Assembly: GCA_963681505.1 (NCBI GenBank)
Contig: OY811971.1
Span: forward strand, 19,416,369-19,480,368
Direction of reading: 5' to 3'
Length of the DNA: 64,000 nt
Origin: Eunapius fragilis
Lineage: Eukaryota > Porifera > Demospongiae > Spongillida > Spongillidae
Every line of letters starts with the position of its first letter. Position 1 is the stretch's first letter. The notes under the pieces were generated by a model. That model made no database searches and was not told where the DNA came from. It was given only the letters and a program-made list of their open reading frames with translations. Made by a program: the position numbers and the translations under genes. Below, one piece after another: positions 11,270 to 23,262 of this stretch.

Positions 11270-12553
11270 TTCCTTAATTTTTTAATACACAAATCACTGT
11301 TGCATCGCAGGTTTCCCCCCTTTCATTTAACTGATTTAATTCAATCCAGACCTATTGCGAAAATTTTCAATTTGACAATGTAGTGAGTTTTTCTGATGAA
11401 GTTTCTATCCGGTAGTTGTGGGTATGTGCAGCTGTCTCAAAAGGTAACACTTAAGTTGTGATACCGCTCGCTAACAGCTGCCTTTTTCTTTTCTGGTTGG
11501 CGTTATAGGATGCCCGTGCCGATTCTAAAACTTCATCTCGATTCTCAAGGTATGTCGCACGTCGTTTCGCTCGTTTCGTTTCTTGACGTGAAGGCATTTT
11601 GATAAAAACAACTTCACTAGCAAAAAGTTCTCACACCAAACGACGATTGAAAAACCGGTGCTATTTAGAGTTAAGTTGTGTTTTATAGCTACTTTTGCTT
11701 AATTAGATTTGATAAGACCGTATATAGGCTTTTAGGCTTTTGTGTATGAAAGCATAACATCGAATTTGGCGAGTCCTCCAGCAATTTCTTAAGCTATTGG
11801 TGCAATTTTCATTGCTTAAAAGTGTTCCTGTCCCGAGTTATGAGTTCCTAAAAAGCAGAAGCAGCAGAAGACGACCAGCCCATTATTTTTGGAAGGGGAA
11901 CAAGGACAGCAGCATTTTTCGTTCTCGACAACCACACGGTTCTACGACGTGAAACAATAACGAAACTACTCAGTTTTGACTTCTAGATCGATTGCCGCAA
12001 CAAGTTAGACGATCCGATTGTCGGGAGCGAAGCCACGGTAGGGTCGCGGAATTTTAATTAAATTCATAGTTGGGGTCAGAGCCTACAGTATATGGAAGTC
12101 TATAGCGAGACTTCCGATTATCCTGTTTTTTTTTATTATTATTTTTACAGATAACGACCATTGCTACGCTGGCTCTCTGTTACAACAATTATAATGTATT
12201 CACTGGAGTTGTCAAGGTTCGCAAGGGTCAAATGGTGGCTCTCATAGTGCAGTGTAACAACATGGATAGCGTCAAGACCATATTTTCACAATTTGCTGAT
12301 GAGGCAAGAAATGAATAGACGTATAGGGTTTAATTAACCAGTCTCCACTCATCCCCACATCACACACACACAGATTGCAGCAAAAATCAATCCAGATGAT
12401 TATTCTGTCAGTGAAACTATTGACATTGTTAACAAAATCAGGGTATTATGTCCCCGTAAAAACAAACAATTGTCATTTTCACCTCTTGTGGGCATGGTCA
12501 CATCTGCATCTATTGCCATCGCTATGTATGCCTACTGGAAAAGGTATATGTGA

Positions 12554-14032
12554 TGTCATCAGTTACATATTACAAGGGCTCTACCAGCTGTTAGTTAGTC
12601 TATACAATGACCAGTGTAATGTTTGTTTTTTGCCAGTGTGATATATCATTATACAATCATTTATGCAAAATTTTGGAGTGGGACTTAACGTTCCAATGAA
12701 AACGACCATATTCCATGCACAACACAATGATTGTGTACCACTGGCAGTGGAGAACTATGGGGCTGTGGACTAGAGGCATTAAAGGCCTTCTCACAGGTGG
12801 CTTGGCGGTCAGCCATTCATAACAACACCCCCCAAGTCCACGGTGGTCGCTGATCTATAATTACTCAATGACCATAGGAAGATAACTGATGTGTAAAAGC
12901 TTAATGGTATGATGAAATGTAGGGACAAGGCTATCAATTTATTGCATTGTAACTGTTATCACTTGCTATGATATAAGTTACATAGTTATACACACAGAAC
13001 GAATTAACATATCAATAGTCCATTGCATTGGATCTGCATGTCTGCCACCTGCAAGGATCTTGTAAGGATAGCCCTGGCATTTGCTCTCACAGGTATGATG
13101 CTCAGTCTGCAATACAGGTCCCCTAAAACTTTACTAACAATTTGTGATAAATTATTCCAGCATAAAATAATGTACAAAACATTTATTATTAAATGGTGCA
13201 TTATTAAAACTCATATATTATTTTCATTTTTTTGGCACGCACCCCACCCATATCACATGACACACCCACCCATATCACATGACTCTCCCACCCATATCAC
13301 ATGAAATACCATGATACACCTCAGTCATTAAAGTTTGATTTGTTGTTTTGAATATAAACTAGTAATATAAACTAGTAAAACGCCAATCAAACTTCATACT
13401 TTTCAAAGTTTCATCAATTTTGTTCTGCAGTTTATATAAATCACGCTACTAATTTGTCGTAATTTGTTTTGTCAATTTAGTTATTGCAAGCTATTTGATG
13501 TTATCTTTTCAACTCCTAAAACTCGTATTTGACTCAATGTGGTTACTGCATGTACGTTCATAAATTCATTTAGAATGAAAATCCTATTAAGGCATTTAAA
13601 AGCGTTACGCTCATTTGCAAAGACCCTGAATGTAATATGGGACAGTTTCACCCATTGCTATATATAGTTTCAATCGCTATACCTTTGGAACGGTAAACGG
13701 TGTTGGCTTTCTACTTTCCACTTCATAGTACAATAGATTCTGCGGTCTTGTATTAGCTTCGTGTCAGTTTTGCAAGTCCAATACCCCTTGGTGTTCAGAC
13801 TGGCCATATCTTTCGGCAGGAAATCAATTCACTTCAAATTCGGTTTGTACGCAAAGGGGTCCCGTACCTATCGATTTGTCCTGTTCGATAAATTTTACTT
13901 CATCATATAGCTGTGCAAAGTGCGTGCATGGTTTCCCGCGCCAATGATTTAGGCACTCGCATGAAAATGTCAAGCATGAAACCTATAGTCTCGTTGGTTA
14001 CGTTCCCAGACCCAAGTATGCGGACGGATTAC
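12554..14032. other. Intergenic DNA after squalene synthase
   Basis: No gene is supported apart from the LINE tail at 13051-13125. A 20-bp tandem repeat (CCCACCCATATCACATGA-type, three units) is at 13236-13306. An ACTAGTAATATAAACTAGTA direct duplication is near 13360. Confidence 0.4.
13051..13125 (-). mobile_element. Short 3'-end fragment of an RLE-type LINE
   Basis: The minus strand reads LGDLYCRLSIIPVRANARAI followed by LTRSL. The same end of protein is found in the two longer copies (about 56860 and 61780: SLYGRLNLNLVKANATAM). It is a third, extremely 5'-truncated copy of the same family. Confidence 0.6.
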
Positions 14033-14604
14033 ACAGAGATAATATATAGAGGGATTGGCAACGTGTCACGTGAGCCATAGATATTTGCAATTTTATGTGT
14101 GCCATCCGACCTGCTGTGAATCACACGTACATCGAAGTGTGAAAGGGGTACGATAATTCGCTGGCGTTTTGGAACAAAGATGGATAAGCACGTTTCACTG
14201 TAGTACGCAAGCAGGTTATTGTACATGAGTATTTTAACAAGTTTTTCAGGATCGAGAGTTTTCCGCGTCATTTTATTTTTGTCCAGTTCAGCGAAAAATT
14301 CCAATGTTGGGTGCGCTCTTTTTTGTGGGACAGTATCTAGTGAATCGACGGGTTTTTCTTTCTGAAATCCGTTACCCCAACTTAAAAATGGTTATATTTT
14401 AGCGTGCCATTCTTGTTTTGACAATAACGCGCTCAGAACCACCCGTATAACATATCGAGTATGCAAATCTTGTGGGACAATGTAGTCATTGCTAAGCAAG
14501 CTATAGCTAGTACTATAAAACCTATACTGGCTTGCAGCACATTCCTTACATTTTAGCGTCCAAGTATAGTGATGTGCACCACGCGTTTGGTTGACAACCT
14601 GCAT
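14029..14604 (-). other. Two unrecognised open frames inside the inverted-repeat segment
   Basis: The frame at 14604-14392 (70 codons) has a Cys pair (LKCKECAASQ) and the frame at 14304-14029 (91 codons) has a KMTRKTLDPEKLVKIL helix and VPKRQRIIVPLSHFDVR. The second is open into the terminal repeat. Together they could be remains of one protein with a stop in between. I do not recognise the product and give no function. Confidence 0.25.
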
Positions 14605-15549
14605 TTTTTCGAAGGGAATGTGAAGTTATTCGCAAAAGAACGGCGAGCGCCCACAGCCTCGCGAGAATAGTCTGTTTCTTGATCGTTGAGTGCTAACACT
14701 AGCCTGCTCTATCCAGCTTTTATTACCGTTGACAAGAGTGTGTTGTTCCCTTCTTGAATGTGTATAAAAGTTTAGCATGCAACCACTACTGCTTAAAAGT
14801 CCAATTGGTTTCAAACGATCCTACTCTACTCCTCACACCCATCTCGAATGTAACCTTAAAATACCCCCTACACAATCCCATTTGTCACCTGTGGTGAGGG
14901 GATGGAATTTATTGTTGCTTGGAAGAGTGTGTGTGTTTGGGGGGTGGGGGTGGGACAAAGGGATTCAACAGGAGCTGTTGTGGTGTAATGGAATGGGTTC
15001 AGGAGCTGGTGCACTGTGAGAGGGGGTCTGGATCGAGTGGAATTCGGACAATGCAAGGCTGCACAAAAGGAAAAACAGTCCTGTGACTCTCGTCTTCCCT
15101 CCTCCCACTCTTTACTGTAACTATAAATACCGCCAAATTAGCAACCCCCCCCCCCCCCCCAACACCTCCACATGCCTTCTTTTACTGGAACAGGCCATTA
15201 CGTGTTAGTAAGGTTCACAGTGCACCACGTTATGGTGGCTCTGTATCAATGTAATTGGTGCTGCATGGTCGTGAAGCCTCCAGGATATAAATATGACTAA
15301 GCTAGTAAACCATATCACCCAAAGGTCAATGCCAATCCATTCCTATAGGATTATAGTTGATTGAGGAATAAAGCAAAACTGGTTGTCAGATCAGTGGACT
15401 AATGTCTAGCTTTTCATACTCAAAGTGCCTGTACAAGATTGCCTGGAAACGTAGGGGAACAGGAAATTTCTATGGATTCACGTGCGGATGGCACGCGTTT
15501 TTTAGCGTTAAGTGAACTCGTTGCCAATCCCTCTATATATTATCTCTGT
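14033..15549. mobile_element. Segment bounded by 31-bp inverted repeats; possible DNA transposon
   Basis: The left end (14033-14063) and right end (15519-15549) are exact inverted copies of a 31-bp sequence beginning ACAGAGATAATATATAGAGG. The interior of about 1.5 kb holds two minus-strand frames (14304-14029 and 14604-14392), which resemble no family I know, and a poly-C run at 15147-15160. The inner frame reads into the left repeat. I could not see a target-site duplication, so this may be an element that has lost it or an inverted pair of MITE ends. Confidence 0.45.
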
Positions 15550-17289
15550 CTAAACGCGTTTAACGTGCACGTGATGGGCTGAACAGCGATTCAGAACAGA
15601 TTTTAGACGTACTCCGTAATGAGTCCTTTCCTACTAAAATGACTTTACCTTCGCTTTAGACACTTGTCCATATAATATCACAACCTTAGCGCGCACGCAC
15701 GATCAAGTACCAGGTTCCTCTCTGTAGTAGGTACGGGCATATACTTTCAAACGCACCAGGTTTGTTACCGCCTTAAATTAAATGAATTACAATGTACAAT
15801 CCATGCATGTACGTTATAGCGATGAAATAAACATTCATTCTATGCAGGTGCGATCATAGATTGAATACCTTACGGTACGTAAGGTCTTCAATCTATGGTG
15901 CGATCGATTTGTTGTCGAAGAAGGCTCGTTTGGGCAAGCACCAAACTGAATTAGCTGCTCTAACAACGCGCAAGTCACGAACGTAAGGCCACCAGCGAGA
16001 CCTCTGAATATGATACTTGACATTGCTGATCTTGTTGAGCCACCAATCAAACAAGATCAGGCGGAGGAAGAATATCAAAAGCAAGTGGGTGGGGTTTAGG
16101 GTTCCGCGTCGGTGACGATTCATTGTTGCAATAGCTTGCTCCCTGTGACGAGGATCGTTTAGAAGAGCAATGGCTGGAGTTAGCGGCGAAAACATGGCCA
16201 CAAACCAGTGGTAAAGGTTTGTCCTAAAGAGAACCCAATGGTTTGGGTACACGCCCGACTTCTTCCCAATGTCGTCAACATATGCGTACGCTTCCACGAG
16301 CCCTTGGAGTCGTCTGGACGAATCTTTGAAGTAGTCGTTCCAAAAATCCGCGTCGTACATGGTTTCCTGTAACCGTCTGTCCATAGGAGGTAGTTCTAAG
16401 CGACGACTGAATATTCTTGCAGCCCATCTTGCTTGCAACTCGGCGAGGGCTGGAATGGAGCCTATGACGGGCCTTGCCAGCCCGATGAAAGCAATGGTGG
16501 GATCCTCGACATCAAATATGTACTTGTAACGCTTTTGTATTCCGACGCGGTATCGCTCTGGCAGGAAGGGGTGGCCTGCATTGTAGCCGGTGGACATAAT
16601 GATGAGGTCAAATTCTTGAGTCGAGCCATCCACAAAGGTCACCTCTTTGCCATTGCATCCGGTTACTGCGGCCTTGGGCACCAACCGCTTGTAATCCACA
16701 AGGTCAAGAACATGGCCGTGTTTGTTAAGAAAGAAGTGAAAGAATTCAGAGTCGTTCTTCCACTCAGGAATTCCGTGGCCCTGATATGCGAGGAGAGACC
16801 CGCTAGTTGACCATTTGCATACCCACGAGAGACCCGGCTTTCCCTTCTGATAAGGCGCTATCAATTTCATGACTCTGGAAGATGCTTTATCCAGTGACTG
16901 TGGCCTGGCCCACGGCACCACCTTGCCGTATTTGCGAAAGAAATGTTGTCCGCGCGGGATACTCCAATAGATGAACTGCATGTGTTTGAACCATTCCAAG
17001 CAGAGGTCACTGCCCGTTTCACCTCCGCCCACTACCAGTAGCCGCTGTCCAGCGTGTTGTGGAAGAAAAGCCTTGATCTCCTGAGCATGGTAGATCTTTC
17101 CAGAGTAGCCTTTTAACACCGTGTCGACCAATTCCATGTTGGGCGATTGGTGTAGTCCCGTAGAGACCACTATATAGGTAAGTGCTCGTGTAGAGATCCC
17201 CATTCGTGCAGTACACACGCCATTGGTCTGCATCTTTTTCCACTTTCACAGGGAAAAAGTTGAAAACACAATGGTTCATTTACTATATT

Positions 17290-18049
17290 TAACAACGTTT
17301 GACATCATATATCAAGTACAGTGGGTTTAATCACAACATAATACAACGTTAGTTTCAAACGTCGTTGTGAAAATGACAATAAAATACAACAGATGAACGG
17401 TATATGAACGGTATATGTTGTTGAATGTTGTATTTTGGCTGACTAGAGATGAATAAACCTTGCGAATCTGATAAAACAACAGCAAACAATCATTGTGAAA
17501 TTAGAATCACGTGATGTAATCGCAATCCCCAGGCCTTTCATTCTTCGCGCTCCGCCTTAGTTTCGTCATCGCAAACGGAGTCTGGGGACCAGACTAAAAG
17601 TTTTGTCGGTACAAACTACTGGTAGCTGTACGAAGCGTAAGCATCCGAATGTCTTCTGCTATAACTCAGTACGGGCGTAATTGGGTGAGGTTTTAATAAA
17701 ACATATAAACGTATGTATGTTTAGCGGTGATGTAATCCATCTGCAGCTGTGGGAGTAAGGGTCTGGATACGAGACTTTACACAATGTCCGAAGTGTATAC
17801 TGTATACGTCTTCCAGTTGGAAGACATACGAAGACATCCCGATCCAGTAGTACGTTTACAACGATTCCGAACTGCTTGTCTTTGAGTGTCGAATAAGATC
17901 GTTCGCGGTACATCTTCCATCACCATTGCTGATTGGTACATGTAGGTCTATTTGAAATAACTTCTTGTTACAGTATAGCTAATTATAAAGTATGCAACTA
18001 CTTCATACGCTTGGCTTTCTCCACAGGATTGCTGTCGTTTTCTGATGTT
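17290..18049. other. Non-coding part of the FMO gap
   Basis: No gene seen. 17290-17440 contains AACGTTGTATTATGTTGTGA-type short repeats that resemble the sequence at 26290-26470 beside the other FMO coding block. 17724-17773 is a partial end of a Mutator-like MITE. Confidence 0.35.
17724..17773. mobile_element. Partial end of the TAGTCT-type Mutator-like MITE family
   Basis: GCGGTGATGTAATCCATCTG then CAGCTGTGGGAGTAAGGGTC and TGGATACGAGACT matches the right half of the elements at 32387-32535 and 51110-52828. The left half is missing, so no target duplication can be checked. Confidence 0.55.
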
Positions 18050-18296
18050 GTATATCGGGAAGCATGTCCAGCTGTTGGCCATTGGGGAACAGGCACCTGC
18101 TGTCATTCATCAGGACTGCTGCACTGCAGAGTATGTACAGTACTGGTAGTTAAGTAGCAAGTGTTTAGCATTTAATAAAGCATTTTTAAAATGCAAGTGT
18201 AGGCTGTGTAGCATGTGTTAAGACCCATAATATGTGTGTGTGTGTTTGCATTTGACCAGTGCATGTACATTCACACCAAACACTGTTTAATCCAAC

Positions 18297-18327
<31 letters not shown>

Positions 18328-19850
18328 TCTCTTTCTCTCTCTCTCTTCTCTTCCGTCTACAGTAGCCACCACACAAACCATTCAGATCATACTCACACAA
18401 ACTGTTTGGTCACACCCATGCACACACACACACACACTTTTCAGTCCAGCCACCCCTCCCTCACACACACACACTGTCACCTCTCAACCCCACACACAAA
18501 CCTTTTGGTACACACACAGACGCAAACATACAGCTCCTTCCCATCTGTTCACTGCGCCTCCTCTCCACTGCACTTCCCCTTCTCCACTGCGCCTCTGTGT
18601 AGTGTGGACAGGGCTAAGGATATTTCTTAACTGCGAAATAATGAAATAAATAATGATTACATTGTAAGTCTCTCTCACACAATATACACATGTGTTGTTT
18701 GCATAAATGTTCTCTTGTCATCCTCCCGACTTCTCTTCTCCTCCACCCCTCACCCTCACCTCCCTTCCTCCCCACTTCCTCTCATCCCCTGCCCCTCCTA
18801 CCCACTTCCCATTCTCCCCCACCCCTCACTTCCCCACCTCCCCTCCTCCCCACGTCCCCTCCTCCCCTCCAACCATCCTCCCCTCCAACCATCCTCCCCT
18901 CTCCCATCTCCCTACTTCCCCTCCTCCCTCCTCCCCACCTCTCCACCACTCTCCCTTGCTCCCTTACTCCCTCCCTCCCTCTCTTCCTCCCTCCCTCTCT
19001 CCCTCCCTCTCTCCTTCCCTCTCTCCCTCCCTCCCCTCCCTCCCTCCCTCCCTCCCTCATAGCCTATGTTCAATGTCTCCACTCTCCTACTACGGGTTGT
19101 GCCTCCAACATTCCACTCTCGGGTGCCCAGTGCTCATTGGACCAGGGACCAGCTGTATCCTGCTCCTTCCATTAGGGAACAAGGCACATGTTTTCATTCA
19201 TCTGGACTGGTTAGTGTTTCGCATTTAACGTAGCATTTTGCATAGCGATACATGTAAATATGTAAGTGTGTAGCATGTGTTAACACATGTTTCCCCATGC
19301 CACCATCCACTGCTTAATCCAACCACGCACACACACACAAACACACACACTGAGACAATATACACACACACTCCCGCCCACACACACACACACACACACT
19401 GTTCACACACTGTTCTAACCCACACACCTTTTGGTTCAAACACACTCACACACACACTGTCTGTGGTGTGCATTTGTGTGTGTGTTTGTGTGTGTGTATT
19501 TGTGTTTGTGTGTGTATTGTGTCCCTATTATGCACACGTTTGTTTACTCCTCCCCACTTCACCTCTTCCCCACTTTCCATCCTCCCCACCCTCACTCTCA
19601 CCTCCCCACCTCCCCTCCCCTCCCCCTCCCCACCTCCCCTCCCCCTCCCCACCTCCCCTCCCCACCTCCCCTCCCCACCTCCCCTCCCCACCTCCCCTCC
19701 CCCTCCCTCCCTCCCTCCCTCATAGCCTATGTTCAATGTCTCCCCTACTGATGTGAACACTACGGGTTGTGCCTCCAACATTCCACTCTCGGGTGCCCAG
19801 TGCTCATTGGACCAGGGACCAGCTGTACCTTGCTCCTTCCCTTGTAAGTG
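18050..19850. repeat. Tandemly duplicated block with embedded (CA)n and CCTCCC tracts
   Basis: Sequence containing GGGTTGTGCCTCCAACATTC and CCAGTGCTCATTGGACCAGG occurs at 19092-19155 and again at 19762-19825, about 665 bp apart. The following GAACA(A)GGCAC...CATTCATC(A/T)GGACTG segment occurs near 18088 and 19177. Each copy is followed by (CA)n (18295-18330, 19325-19400) and then a pyrimidine tract of CCTCCC/CCTCCCCA units (18720-19060, 19550-19722). Long open frames across these tracts are products of the repeats. Confidence 0.65.
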
Positions 19851-20214
19851 TGCCCCACTTTAGGGTAGACAAGTAAGGGGTTACAAATTATGTTGTTGTG
19901 TTTGTGTATACGTATGTGCCCTATCATACTTATAAACTCACTCACACAAACGTTTTGGTTCACACACACACACAAACACACACATGCTGCTCAATGACTC
20001 TCTCTCTCTCTCTCTCTCCTGTCACATATTAACACCTGAGTCATAGGCAACCTATCCTCATTATGTTGAAGTACAACTTGTAACTTGTAATATTATATCA
20101 TATCTCATCTAGGCTTAGTATTGAAAGTGATAACAAGTTTAATCAAATTATACAGCAGAATTATATGTGTAGATAATAGCACCCAGCACGTATTTCAAAT
20201 GCTACGTTACATAT

Positions 20215-20475
20215 TATATTTGAGATAGGTTGTGTCACGGTTTCTAACAGAGATGGTTTCCATCGAGGGTTGAGACTTCCCACTTTGTGCAGAGGGTTGC
20301 ATATCACTTGCTCTGTTTCCCTTTCCACTCTTGCTACAATGAAGTATGCACCTCCCTTTACTTCAACTATTTCATTTGCTTCAGGGTAGTGTGGGACATG
20401 ACCAAGCAGATGATACTGGTGAACAGCCTTCGAAGCCTTCACTCTCTTTGGCGGGTTTGAGCTAAACCTCCTACA
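20215..20475 (-). other. Candidate coding exon, product not recognised
   Basis: On the minus strand a CTGTAG acceptor at about 20476 is followed by an open frame reading KASKAVHQYHLLGHVPHYPE, then EIVEVKGGAYFIVARVERET and a PRWKPSLLETVTQPI stretch. A GTAACG donor-like site follows near 20215. Composition is protein-like and unlike the repeats around it, but I recognise no family. It lies between the FMO coding blocks and just beside the 328-bp tandem repeat. Confidence 0.3.
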
Positions 20476-20491
20476 GGAAGAGATAGAAGAT

Positions 20492-21431
20492 CAGTGCTTT
20501 GGGGTCACTCAATGACTGGTTTGGAGTGTGTTTCCACTACAGTGACACTGTTGGTATCCACCCCTGTGTACACCCTCAACCATTTCTATACACAAACCAC
20601 AATCTTCCACCTAGCTAATATGCGACAGGAGTAGCCCTGACCCAAACACACCCAGGACTTGGGGGCCATCACCCACAACACTTATGCACTCCACTTGTGC
20701 GCTGTGTCCGTACCCATTGGAAGACGGCAAGCTTTCTGCCTCTCAAGTCCCCAGTCCACTACTAGCAAAACACACTCCATAGCCACAGTTGCCATGACAG
20801 CAGGACTGTTGTCATGACACAGTGCTTTGGGGTCACTCAATGACTGGTTTGGAGTGTGTTTCCACTACAGTGACACTGTTGGTATCCACCCCTGTCAACC
20901 ATTTCTATACACAAACCACAATCTTCCACCTAGCTAATATGCGACAGGAGTAGTGACGTTGGCCCTGACCCAAACACACCCAGGACTTGGGGGCCATCAC
21001 CCACAACACTTATGCACTCCACTTGTGCGCTGTGTCCGTACCCATGGGAAGACGGCAAGCTTTCTGCCTCTCAAGTCCCCAGTCCACTACTAGCAAAACA
21101 CACTCCATAGCCACAGTTGCCATGACAGCAGGACTGTTGTCATGACACAGTGCTTTGGGGTCACTCAATGACTGGTTTGGAGTGTGTTTCCACTACAGTG
21201 ACACTGTTGGTATCCACCCCTGTCAACCATTTCTATACACAAACCACAATCTTCCACCTAGCTAATATGCGACAGGAGTAGTGACGTTGGCCCTGACCCA
21301 AACACACCCAGGACTTGGGGGCCATCATCCACAACACTTATGCACTCCACTTGTGCGCTGTGTCCGTACCCATGGGAAGACGGCAAGCTTTCTGCCTCTC
21401 AAGTCCCTAGTCCACTACTAGCAAAACACAC
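20492..21431. repeat. 328-bp tandem repeat, 2.9 copies
   Basis: Copies start with CAGTGCTTTGGGGTCACTCA at 20492, 20820 and 21148; the third is cut off at about 21431. Copies 2 and 3 are almost identical. Copy 1 differs by a 9-bp insertion (TACACCCTC-type) and by lacking TGACGTTGG. The unit shows no open frame or gene motif. Confidence 0.9.
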
Positions 21432-22383
21432 CCCTCTTACATCACACTATACCCATCAACAATAACTCCCCACATCTATCTATATGTAGCACACTGAACA
21501 CCCACTATCACAAGCTCAATCGCTAATTACAAATGCTAAACTGGTGTGTGAGATATATATATCTATATATATGAAGCTTGAACCCCACCCTGTACTCTCC
21601 ACCCACCCACCATCACCACAGCATCCTCCAACCAACCTCCATCACCACTGTATCCTCCTCCCACCCTCTATCGTCACTGCACTCTATCACACTGTACAAA
21701 AAGTCCATCCCTCCAAATGTACATTTAGGTGTGGAATATACTTGTGTCAGCAAACCTACCTTGAACTGCAGCAAAGCTTTACTGGTGGCCTTCAAAATAT
21801 GTGAATGGGTCACAGATAAGCTGTTCCTACAGAAAGAGGTACATTGTCAAACCATAGATGGTTTTTAATATACCTAGTATACGCGCAATAATTAGAACTA
21901 ACTTGATCAGCTGTTCATCATATTTCGAACTGTAGCGTATGACAAGTACACTTTTTAGAAAGATACGTAAGAAAAGACCACTTACTTTGCATTTTGACTG
22001 AAGATACGAACGTTCCTGTTTTCGCCGAATCGGGGCTGAGCCTAGCGTATTTTGTACACGTAGCGATCGCAACAAAGCGCAGGTCTTAAAATATGCAAGA
22101 ATGACTGTAATAATGGTAGAAAGAAACACTTGCAACAAATTTTTGCTTCCTTCTGCTTTTAATAGCATCTCAAAACTCTTTTCACCGTCTCTTTTCTATA
22201 TATACGGCAGTGACACTCCTATTGACGGGTATATTTAGATCGGCCAGTAATCGGTTAAACATATATGTAGGTGGGAAAAAATATACTATTTCGTTTTTCC
22301 TTATCATTCAACCCTTGTTTCCCTGCTTTTTATACCACTATTGCCTTCAAATCCTATATACCACCAACTTTCACATATACATG
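21432..22383. other. No supported gene
   Basis: AT-rich sequence left of the ISL2EU-like element. 22310-22375 is related to the right arm of the foldback element at 10974-11269. Some CACCACAGCATCCTCC-type repetition at 21600-21670. Confidence 0.4.
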
Positions 22384-22488
22384 TATAGACCTTTTGCAGC
22401 TGACGTCACGATTGACGTAATTATTTTAGGCAGCCATTTTGAGTGTACAGCTGTTGAACAATTGAGTGTTCAGTTGTTGAATCATTGA

Positions 22489-23109
22489 ATGATGGGAAAG
22501 TGCTGTTGTGCCGTGGGGTGCTCCAATAAAATTTTCAAAGGTTGTGGACTCCAGTTCTACCGTTTTCCCGCCGATACCGAAAAAAGAAATCGCTGGATTG
22601 CAGCTGTAAGTCGAAGCAATTGGCAGCCCACGGAATACACATGGATCTGCAGCTGCCATTTTGTTGGTGGACGTAAGAGTAATGATCCTACGTCTCCTGC
22701 CTATATACCGACTTTATTTAAGCACAAAACCAAAACTATTAAGAGGAAAGCTGAGTGTCATTTGGCAAGGCATGAACGTGCGATTAAACGCAAGCGTTTA
22801 CAAGCACTGGCTGGTACCGATCAGCAGTCTAAATCTACAGCTTCTAACATGACAACACTGCCTGACTGTTCCTCACTGTATAATGCTGATCATGGTCAGC
22901 AGTCAAGTTCACGTCAGCTTTCTCGTTTGAGGATACATGTAGAACGAGTGATAGGGTTTCTGAGACTCAAGTACAAAATTTTGCGAAGTACACTACCCAT
23001 TAATTTGATAATGTGTCGAGATGGAGATGATCACAGCACCATTGATAAAATTGTCACTATATGTAGTGCATTATGTAACTGTTGTGAATCTGTTGTACCT
23101 TTTAATTAG
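22489..23109 (+). CDS. THAP-domain transposase, internally deleted (THAP plus C-terminal tail)
   Basis: 206 aa. Residues 1-80 form a THAP zinc finger: C7 and C11, then W36, then C54-x-x-H57, and the closing YIPTLF (family AVPTIF) at 72-77; THAP domains bind specific DNA sequences such as the transposon ends. After a basic stretch (KRKAECHLARHERAIKRKR) the protein jumps at about residue 140 to SRLRIHVERVIGFLR and ICSALCNCC, which is the extreme C-terminal end of DDE_Tnp_4-type transposases. The catalytic D, D and E segment is absent, so a large in-frame internal deletion seems to have joined both ends. It starts about 100 bp inside the left terminal repeat; the ATG at 22489 leaves the THAP domain complete. 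It should still bind DNA but cannot cut it. The other gene of the element is convergent, 153 bp away. Confidence 0.8.
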   Translation: MMGKCCCAVGCSNKIFKGCGLQFYRFPADTEKRNRWIAAVSRSNWQPTEYTWICSCHFVGGRKSNDPTSPAYIPTLFKHKTKTIKRKAECHLARHERAIKRKRLQALAGTDQQSKSTASNMTTLPDCSSLYNADHGQQSSSRQLSRLRIHVERVIGFLRLKYKILRSTLPINLIMCRDGDDHSTIDKIVTICSALCNCCESVVPFN

Positions 23110-23262
23110 TGATTGTGTTTTCTGTTGTGGATGTGTTTAACTTTTTGATTTGATTGCTGTATTTGTATGTAAAAATTTAAATTATAAATAATAATTGCTT
23201 ACAATGCACATGACCATTTCTTAATTCTGTGCATGACTGTGTACACAAATTGTTCAGCATTA

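Larger units (their letters stand above)
7213..12553 (+). pseudogene. FDFT1: Squalene synthase (farnesyl-diphosphate farnesyltransferase), 8 exons, two disabling lesions
   Basis: Squalene synthase joins two farnesyl diphosphates into squalene with NADPH at the ER membrane, the first committed sterol step. Exons: 7213-7314, 7373-7467, 7558-7741, 7914-8042, 9459-9643, 10008-10184, 12151-12303, 12374-12553. The start is the ATG of MEFLKSVLYPSELW, matching the usual N-terminus. The first Asp motif DTVEDD is in exon 3 and the second (NIIRDYFED) in exon 5; exon 6 has AVQCLNHLITDTL and exon 7 CYNNYNVFTGVVKVRKGQ. Exon 8 ends with a hydrophobic tail anchor and a TGA stop. Introns are GT-AG except the last (12304-12373, 70 bp), which starts with GC. 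All exons keep phase except exon 5. Lesions: an in-frame TAG at 7637-7639 in exon 3, and a frameshift around 9536-9545, where the frame before (SGLESDIL) and after ([11 protein letters not shown]) differ. Family identity is very clear; whether the lesions are real or assembly errors is not. Confidence 0.9.

Noticed and set aside
11490-11560. Extra squalene synthase exon between exons 6 and 7 (TTATAG acceptor and AAGGTATG donor)
   Set aside because: Exons 6 and 7 already join in phase with the family sequence; the 41-bp candidate would break the frame.
17578-17600. Another micro-MITE (AGTCTGGGGACCAGACT)
   Set aside because: The palindrome resembles the family ends, but there is no 9-bp duplication around it.
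18690-19781. Ser/Pro-rich frames of 110-173 codons
   Set aside because: CCTCCC and (CA)n tracts; the reading changes with repeat length and shows no conserved part.
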